Source: Climacium dendroides (taxonomy: Eukaryota > Streptophyta > Bryopsida > Hypnales > Climaciaceae). Taken from it: a stretch of DNA of 64,000 bases. Position 1 is the first letter of the stretch. Each line of letters starts with the position of its first letter. This document shows positions 57,475-64,000 of the stretch, one piece after another. The notes under the pieces are model-generated. The model saw nothing but the letters and a program-made list of their open reading frames with translations, made no database searches and had not been told where the DNA came from. The stretch lies in NCBI GenBank assembly GCA_950106755.1, contig OX467083.1, positions 43,662,555 through 43,726,554 of the forward strand, given 5' to 3'. A program made the position numbers and the translations under genes.

Positions 57475-59340
57475 AGTCAAATTGTCAATATGGTTTCATA
57501 CTGGTAGGCGGATATGGGCAAATTGTCATAGCACATCAGATTTGGAGAGTTGTAGCTTTAAGATATGATAATTGGCCCTTTAGATCTCAGGTTCCTAGAA
57601 GATATAGTCCGAACAATTTGTTGTTTTCTTTACCCACGTTTTGAATTTCTAAGTCGCAAACAAGTTGTCATTTTTGTACTTGAATACTTGGTAATACAAT
57701 TGTGATTTTGTCTAAGTGTCGTTGTCGTTGTTCATTTTTAAGAGATCCAATGATTGGATTCTCTTTGGCTTGGAAGTTTGCCAAGTTATGGGTGTTGATT
57801 CCAGTGATTAGATCATGTTAGTTGACAATTTGTCAAGTTTTATTATGATCCAGTGATTGGATGTAATTGTTGTGTGTATCTTGTGTGGAAATTTGCTTGT
57901 GAAAATCAATGTGAAGTTTTACATTTGTGAACTTGTGTTTGATTGAATGTTTTGTGTGATGAATTGTATATGAGTTATTGTGTGTTACAATTGTTTGGAA
58001 TTGTGAAACATGAATGACAAATTGACTTGTTAAATAGCTGTGTTATGTGAATTTGTGTGTATTGTGTCGACTGAGAAATTGTATGATAAATTGACTAAGT
58101 ACTGATTGTGAAGAAGAGAGGACAATTTACCACAGTTAGAGTCAGGTTGTCTATGGTATTTTGGAAACCAATTGTCTGAGACAAATTGTCAATTAAACAT
58201 GCAGTTGAAGATGCTATTGAGGTTGTGACCAAGTGAAAGACAATTTGGCTAGTTGTTGATAAGGACAAATTGACGAGACAAATTGTTGTATGGAGTTTGT
58301 GGATTAAGCATGGTTCGGGAAATAATTGATAATAGGAGATAAGTAATTGAGATCATTTTGATTTTTAGTAACAAAAAATTGTTTTAATATGAAGAATGTA
58401 ATTGATCTTTATATACGTGTATGAATAAAATTTAATGTGTTTTATAGAACAACTAGACTTGAGTGAGGATCAGAGAATTGCCATGTGATTAGAATTGGAC
58501 AAATTGTCGAACTAATTAACAAAAATAATACCTATTTTTCTTGCTTCATTAATTAGAAAAACTTTTCTATTTTTTTACTCCAATCCTAAAATTCTTTTAT
58601 TATGAAGGATTTGACCAAGTTTCTTGTGTTTAAAAGAAATTAAGGACAAATTGTCTTAAATTTTAAAAGGGTTATCAATATTTTATATGTATTAAATGAT
58701 TTAACTTTGTTATGTTAGTTGTTTGAACTTAAGAGTTGGATGTTGGATTTAGATATGGACAATTTGACGAATTTGTTTGTGATTTGATTTTGTATTGACA
58801 ATTTGTCTTGAATGTATGTATGTGTAATTGAGTCATACAATGTGCTGGAATTGACAAATTGTCTTAGTATTTAACAGTACCGGAGTTATTGTTTAGACAA
58901 ATTGACGGAGTATTTTGAAGGCACTGTAATGACGATTTGCCGTAGTATTTAGATGTTACTAAATTACTAATAAGACAATTTGCCTTAGAATTTGTATATA
59001 CAGAACTGACAAATTGTCTTAGACCATAGAGCTTTATTAGATGAAGAGTAGGAAATTTATAAGTTTGTGTCTTGGGTTGTGTGTTTGACAAATTGCCTTG
59101 TTGTTGTAAATTGTAATGCATCACCCACTCATGCCCTTTGCATTTGGATAGAGATAATTTGCCCACTAGGATCGGGACTGATTTGATACTCATATAAATT
59201 GGTAATTAGGCTAGTTAATTAGTGATTGCCCGACAATTTGTTCCCAACAATAGAAATCACTATAATCAATGAACATATATATAAATCTATATTATTTGTA
59301 TGTTAATATCTAGATCATGCATGTAACAAATTGTCCAGAA
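57475..59340. repeat. array of a near-palindromic motif GACAAATTGTC, more than 20 copies
   Basis: Variants of GACAAATTGTC or GACAATTTGTC/GCC recur throughout, for example near 57517, 57823, 58016, 58190, 58263, 58499, 58644, 58758, 58852, 58896, 58931, 58973, 59007, 59086, 59231 and 59327. Between 58850 and 59020 they are spaced 34-44 bp and followed by TTAG or GTAG, giving a degenerate tandem of about 40 bp. No coding sequence was recognised. The DNA is TG-rich on the plus strand between 57.8 and 58.5 kb, like the retroelement leader at 45.2-45.8 kb. Confidence 0.8.
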
Positions 59341-59344
59341 ATCC

Positions 59345-61022
59345 CTTAGAATACTATATAGGATAGGGACAACATTTCATGCATCCTTGGCATTATTTAA
59401 TGGATTGGCCACCAAATTCAATCTTGGGAAATAAGAGTGTTGTGAATTATTTTCTATAGTGAAATTGTTGAGTAGATCTATGAGTAAATCCCATATCAAT
59501 TTGACTTACACGTGACTTGTAGCTGCAAAACATTAGACTATTTGACCTTTTCCCTTAGATTTTGGGACCCCTATACTTAGTCTTGGGTGTTTTGTGGAGT
59601 TAGCAAAAACTTAGATTACATCAACTCTAATTGTAACTTTCAAAATATCTATTATTGGTATGTGTTTTAAACTATGAAATTGAAGCTTGACAAGTTTTAG
59701 CTCTATTCCATTTTGAAAATTTTGAAAAAATTGAAAAATTGAAAGAATTATTGCAATTGCAATTTCCATGTGTTAAAATCCGTATTACCCCATATTGTGT
59801 GTTTTCATTCAAAATTTATTATTTTAGAATTTTTTTCAAATTTAAAATATAAAATTATGTTTTTCATTCCAACTTTCATTTATGATAAAAATTCCATATT
59901 ATAATAATATATATTATAATTGATATAATATTATTTCCACCTTTTATTTTTAAAAATTACAACTATTTGATTATTTTCATCAAAATTTATAAAAAAATTA
60001 GTGTCAATAAAAAAATATATGTTTTCACATGTGAAAAATATCAAGATTCTTTACTTCAACTATATGATAGGATAAATTTAACTTGCTAGTGAAATTTGAC
60101 TTAGAGGTCATTGCCAAAGGTATTTTAGGTGTAAGAAATAAAACAACTAACTGAGAAATCTGCACACAAATCTGCATTTCTACTTGTACCTCTTGAAATA
60201 ATTACAAATTAATTGAACTACTTTTGCTATATTTACAAATCTATTTGATTTATTAAACGCAATCAAAAATTATATCTATAACAATCTTCTTTGAAACAAA
60301 GTGAGAATTTTCCTAATGGTTGACAATTCATAGTGTCATATAATAAAAATATAAGATTGATATATGAACACAATTTAAAAGGAAAAATTTAGCTCAAACA
60401 TGATGTTTGACTATTTGGTAATTGATCTAGTCCTTCAGGGGCTATCATAGTCCTACAAATTATTTATAAATATTCAATTCTAAAACATACCTACTTACAT
60501 CTACATCAAAATTTGTCACTATGACTATAAAATTAGAGCATGAACTAATGAATTCTTAGAAGACACCCCACACCTCAAATCCTAAAGGCCTCAAAATTGA
60601 AAACTCTAAAGAATGAATTGAAACACTTACTTGAAATTGCTAAAATTAAGGGAAGCGACCCATTCCTAATCACCCCCTTATTTTTGAAATGTAGACTACT
60701 CTCTTTCCTTGTAAGAAGAGATGAACAATAATTAATTATGGCATAGTTCCTTCCTAGCATAGTTGTAATGCACTACAATTGGCTACAAGACTCTCAATAT
60801 TGCAACCAACTCTTGGTGAATTTTGCAACTAGTCATTGGTCGGAAATAGGAAGGTTTATATGACCAATATGGATTGAAGAGAATCTTTGGCTAAAAAATT
60901 CATAGTGATTATGTTTTGAGAAATAAAAATTTGAAAAATCATGGCAACTTTTTGAACTCTATTTTTGCATATAGAAAAAATTTTCCATTGAAGAAACCTA
61001 CCCTTTAGATATGTGTATTTGC
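59345..61022. other. gene-free AT-rich stretch
   Basis: No gene, no repeat paired with another part of the window. Confidence 0.45.
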
Positions 61023-61026
61023 TTAA

Positions 61027-61533
61027 CCCTTAAATGCTTCAATGTCCATATTCTAGACAATGAATGGAAGGCTTGCATGCGCTCCTTAGTCCAACCAACT
61101 TCTCATTCATCTAATGTAATGCTTGAATGTTGAAAATACAACCTTCCTTAATGACTAATTTCATGAAATTGTGTTAAATGATATTTTTGTACAAAATATA
61201 AACAAAAATGTACCAAAATTTGAAAAAGGATTGTGTCGTTTAAGTGTTAAGGTAACATGTTCAAAAATTACAAATCAAGCTTGAAAATCGCCCGTCTATA
61301 TGTGTACTAAAAATGTACTTTTCAAGAGGTGTGCAATTTTAGAACCCTATGACATTTTAACTTCACAATTTTATAACTAATTCCACAAAGCTCCAAAAAA
61401 TATGAAACAACTTGGGTTAGATGGCAATTCCACTTGTCTTTTAAGGGAAATTTACTAAAAATTATTTTAAGAAGCTTCACCTCCCCAAAATTTAGTTTCA
61501 GCTCTTAAGTGGGTTATCTATAGACATGTTACC
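61027..61533. mobile_element. two abutting TTAA-bounded units
   Basis: TTAA occurs at 61023-61026, 61247-61250 and 61534-61537. Unit 1 (61027-61246) has ends CCCTTAAATG and, reversed, CACTTAAACG. Unit 2 (61251-61533) has perfect 10-bp inverted ends GGTAACATGT and contains repeat family B (61360-61510). Ends are short, so this is tentative. Confidence 0.4.
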
Positions 61534-61716
61534 TTAAGTGGTTAGAAATGGGTTGCCTCTAAGGCCATTTCTACCACAAGGCTTTTTTTCCGGCTTTTTG
61601 GTGCCAAATTGCACCATAAATTAGAATGTGGCTTAAAAAATGCCAAAAGACTTGACTGGAATTGCTAGATTGTGAATGAAATCCGAATTATAGGCATCAT
61701 CAGAAAGAAGCCCTCC

Positions 61717-61906
61717 ATTGCAACAATATTGTTTCAATGGTTGAACAATAGAGTATTGAAAGCATACTATTGCAGTATTGCTGCAATATTGTAACAATAG
61801 AATTTCAATGGGGGTACTCTATCCATTGAAACTATATTGTTGCAGTATTGTTGTAGTACAATTTCAATACTCTACTATTCAACCATTGAAACAATATTCC
61901 AACAAC
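61717..61906. repeat. foldback element, 190 bp
   Basis: Arms of about 45 bp (61717-61761 and 61862-61906) share ATATTGTTTCAATGGTTGAA and GAGTATTGAAA. The inner parts also pair, leaving only a short loop around GGGTACTCTAT, so the whole unit can fold as one hairpin. Its words resemble 31.9-32.2 kb and 37.7-38.3 kb. Confidence 0.85.
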
Positions 61907-62284
61907 ACTATTATAATGTGGGATATTTTCTCAATGATGTGATATGTGCTAATGTGGTTGATTTTCTATCTAATAATTATGTGGGTGAATGTTGAAATTT
62001 GGAGCACCACTATAACATTTTACATCGCCATTTTGGCACCAATGTTTGAGAAGTTTTTTGACTTTTACCGGCTATTTTCCTTTCAATTCCCAAATTGAAC
62101 TATTTTTTCAAGTACGGAGTCCATAGTTATTCTCTCTATTTTTCATTCAAAATAGAATTTTTTTCAGATTTATGTACCATTTTCTTGCCGATATTTTCAA
62201 ATTGCAACTGGGTTTTTTTTCCCCAATTCCACTAGCTAACTTTAAACTAGCCGCCAGTTCTTCCCGGACATTGTTTGGCACTTC
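61907..62284. other. gene-free stretch
   Basis: AT-rich; nothing recognised. Confidence 0.4.
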
Positions 62285-62288
62285 TTAA

Positions 62289-62519
62289 CCCTAGAAGGGC
62301 CTTAAAAGCCCTTTACAGTCATATAGTATATTCTGAATAAAGTGATATTTGACCAGAAAAACATTGACCAAATATCGCTCAGTACATGATCATGATAAAT
62401 CAATGATCATGGCAGTATGTAAATAACAATGTATCACAATTCATATAGTAAACCACAATCAAATAGTTATAAGACCAAATACGGGCTGTATAGAGGGACC
62501 CCCAAGGGCCTTTCAAGGG
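62289..62519. mobile_element. piggyBac-like MITE, 231 bp
   Basis: TTAA on both sides (62285-62288 and 62520-62523). The left end is CCCTAGAAGGGCC and the reversed right end CCCTTGAAAGGCC, 11 of 13 identical. The TTAACCCTAGAA start matches the terminus typical of piggyBac elements. No coding sequence. Confidence 0.65.
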
Positions 62520-62523
62520 TTAA

Positions 62524-63110
62524 GGTAGAAACACCCAATTCCGTCCCCCTACCTAATCCTTGTCCCACAGAGTGCCTTCAAAGTGTCCCTAGAGTTCCCA
62601 TTAAATAATGTGTCTTACACACATGTTCAACTCTGATTTGTTGACGCATTTCAAAAGAACACATACTGAACTCCGATTTGCTGACACCTGATTTTCGCGT
62701 AGTTCGATTTTGGGTGCACCCATGGGATAGTTCCAGTGGTCTAGGCAGCCAACACTTTGAAAAATCATAGAAACTACATACAATGTCCGAAAAATCTATT
62801 TTTTTTTTTAATATTCGTGATTTTCACTTGCATATACTACAAAAATGTTAATTTAAGAAAAACATGCCTCCAACTATGAAAAATTTGAAAAATAAAACAA
62901 CAACTGCTTCCGCTGCGTTTAATCAGTTGAGGCAGTTGAGCGTCCTCCTGGTCAGCCCCCCGCCTATCATTCAATCTGGCAGTCTATGAAGAAGATGCTC
63001 ACTGCGATGGATACGAGCTGATCAGTCTCCGTGCCTCCCACTGACCAGGTGGGCTTTCAATATCCGCCTGCACTGCACGGCCAGGGGGGGATTGACCCTC
63101 ATTGCCCCTG
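62524..63110. other. gene-free stretch
   Basis: GC rises after 62900 toward the minisatellite. No gene recognised. Confidence 0.4.
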
Positions 63111-63115
63111 GGGGC

Positions 63116-63350
63116 TGGATGACGGATGGATGACGGATGGATGACGGATGGATGACGGAGGGATGAGGAGGGATGAGGAGGGATGAGGAGGGATGAGGAG
63201 GGATGAGGAGGGATGAGGAGGGATGAGGAGGGATGAGGAGGGATGAGGAGGGATGAGGAGGGATGAGGAGGGATGAGGAGGGATGAGGAGGGATGAGGAG
63301 GGATGAGGAGGGATGAGGAGGGATGAGGAGGGATGAGGAGGGATGAGGAG
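63116..63350 (+). repeat. minisatellite: four 11-mers then nineteen perfect decamers
   Basis: GATGACGGATG units at about 63118-63160 are followed by nineteen uninterrupted copies of GGATGAGGAG at 63161-63350. The plus strand is almost pure purine. Three minus-strand open frames with SSLLIPPHP repeats are products of the array, not genes. Confidence 0.97.
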
Positions 63351-63700
63351 GCCATTTCCTGTCCGACCCCGACCTCCCGACCTCCCTGCCTCCCTCCCCC
63401 TCCAACCTACCTGCCTCCTCATGCAACCTTTTAAATTTCAAACTCTATCAGCGTGGAATTTATTTCTTTGAAAGACGTTTAATTCGATTGGTCCAATGTT
63501 TCCCTTCAAAACTTCGAAATTAAGTTAGTTTTGAGTGAAGGTACTGACTTCATGAAGTAACTGAAGTAACTTAATTATTCCTTGTTGTTTCTTTTCATAC
63601 CATTATTACCATATCATTTGTTTTGAAACTAATAAATCTATTAAATTGAATTCTTGCATTATTTTTTTTATTATTATCTAGACTTCTACTTCTACAGCAT
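63351..63700. other. gene-free stretch at the edge of plastid-derived DNA
   Basis: Pyrimidine-rich at the start (63360-63420), then AT-rich. The border between nuclear and plastid-derived DNA is somewhere before 63708 and cannot be fixed by eye. Confidence 0.4.
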
Positions 63701-63707
63701 GTTATTA

Positions 63708-63793
63708 TTCTAGATGGCTAAGTGGTTTAAAGCAATGGATTGCTAATTCATTGTACATATTTTTTACCGAGGGTTCGAATCCCTCTCTCTCTT
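63708..63793 (+). tRNA. trnS-GCU: plastid-derived tRNA-Ser(GCU) pseudogene
   Basis: The D-arm region (TGGCTAAGTGGTTTAAAGC), a 5-bp anticodon stem with anticodon GCT at 63742-63744, a long variable arm, and a perfect T-arm (GAGGGTTCGAATCCCTC) follow the class II tRNA-Ser layout and match plastid trnS-GCU closely. The 5' acceptor strand TTCTAGA no longer pairs with TCTCTCT on the 3' side, so it is probably not functional. The neighbour psbI confirms plastid origin. Confidence 0.8.
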
Positions 63794-63874
63794 TCAACTA
63801 ACAAATATATATTTTAATTAGAAAAAAAATTATATTTATTTCTTCATTTTGATAATTTATTTATATATCAAAAA

Positions 63875-63985
63875 TTATTCTTTACATCCCAGATTACAAC
63901 CACGATCATTTGATAAAAAAAACAAAAAACAAAAGACAACCCAAAAAATAATTCCTGTATAAATGAAGAGCTTAAGAGTAAGCAT
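63875..63985 (-). pseudogene. psbI: nuclear copy of plastid psbI (photosystem II protein I)
   Basis: A 36-codon open frame, exactly the length of plastid psbI, starting MLTLKLF and containing FLSND in the right place. In plastids PsbI is a one-span photosystem II core subunit. Here the membrane part has several changes and the conserved arginines and a proline of the C-terminal tail have become Cys, Cys and Leu, which fit C-to-T changes. It lies tail-to-tail with trnS-GCU, about 80 bp apart, the normal plastid arrangement. Frame is open but lies in nuclear DNA, so it is most likely a nuclear plastid insertion. The plastid block continues off the right edge. Confidence 0.85.
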
Positions 63986-64000
63986 AACGTAATCTTTGTG

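Noticed and set aside
57475..59340. CRISPR array
   Set aside because: The motif is only 11 bp, variable, irregularly spaced and in eukaryotic DNA.
62999..63441. Open frames with SSLLIPPHP repeats up to 139 codons
   Set aside because: Translation of the decamer minisatellite in three frames; not a gene.
63708..63793. Functional nuclear tRNA-Ser gene
   Set aside because: The acceptor stem is broken and the body matches plastid trnS-GCU beside psbI.

Overview
This is nuclear DNA of a land plant. It has two recognisable plant nuclear gene families (canonical poly(A) polymerase and a class-7-type apyrase with an intron and a C-terminal exon), AAACCCTAA telo-boxes in the 5' regions of both, a plastid-derived psbI / tRNA-Ser(GCU) fragment, and long AT-rich intergenic DNA full of DNA-transposon remnants. 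Gene density is very low: three real genes in 64 kb. The poly(A) polymerase genes are intronless and strongly GC-rich against an AT-rich background. I would guess a non-flowering lineage (fern, lycophyte or bryophyte), with low confidence; no species call is made.

Layout. 0-5.3 kb: possible end of a gene at the left edge, then AT-rich DNA with two small transposon remnants. 5.39-10.44 kb: left arm of an inverted duplication carrying poly(A) polymerase copy 1 (+). 10.99-16.59 kb: a probable 5.6-kb CACTA-type element. 20.65-25.5 kb: apyrase gene (-), two coding exons plus a predicted 5'UTR intron. 25.6-26.3 kb: three 220-236 bp tandem units, each containing a TTAA-bounded unit. 28.0-29.3 kb: dead hAT (DUF4371-type) transposase (-), followed by a non-autonomous CACTA element with a nested foldback. 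32.5-32.9 kb: long foldback. 34.65-36.72 kb: second clear CACTA element. 39.9-46 kb: decayed coding sequence of unknown family and a probable Ty3/gypsy-like LTR-leader region. 46.8-48.8 kb: dispersed repeats. 49.07-54.65 kb: right arm of the inverted duplication with poly(A) polymerase copy 2 (-). 57.4-59.35 kb: array of more than 20 copies of a near-palindromic GACAAATTGTC motif. 61.0-62.5 kb: TTAA-bounded elements, the best with piggyBac-like ends. 63.1-63.35 kb: decamer minisatellite. 63.7-64.0 kb: nuclear plastid DNA.

The most interesting structure is the inverted duplication. The two arms have drifted in their flanks (substitutions, a transposon insertion, a ~290 bp indel, a 124-bp tandem duplication, a 49-bp repeat expansion), yet about 2.6 kb covering the poly(A) polymerase CDS and 3'UTR appears identical. 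That pattern points to recent gene conversion between the arms. The second notable theme is a set of TTAA-flanked elements with CCCT-type inverted ends resembling piggyBac elements, which are rarely reported from plants. The genes do not form a pathway; poly(A) polymerase acts in mRNA 3'-end formation and the apyrase in nucleotide hydrolysis in an endomembrane compartment.
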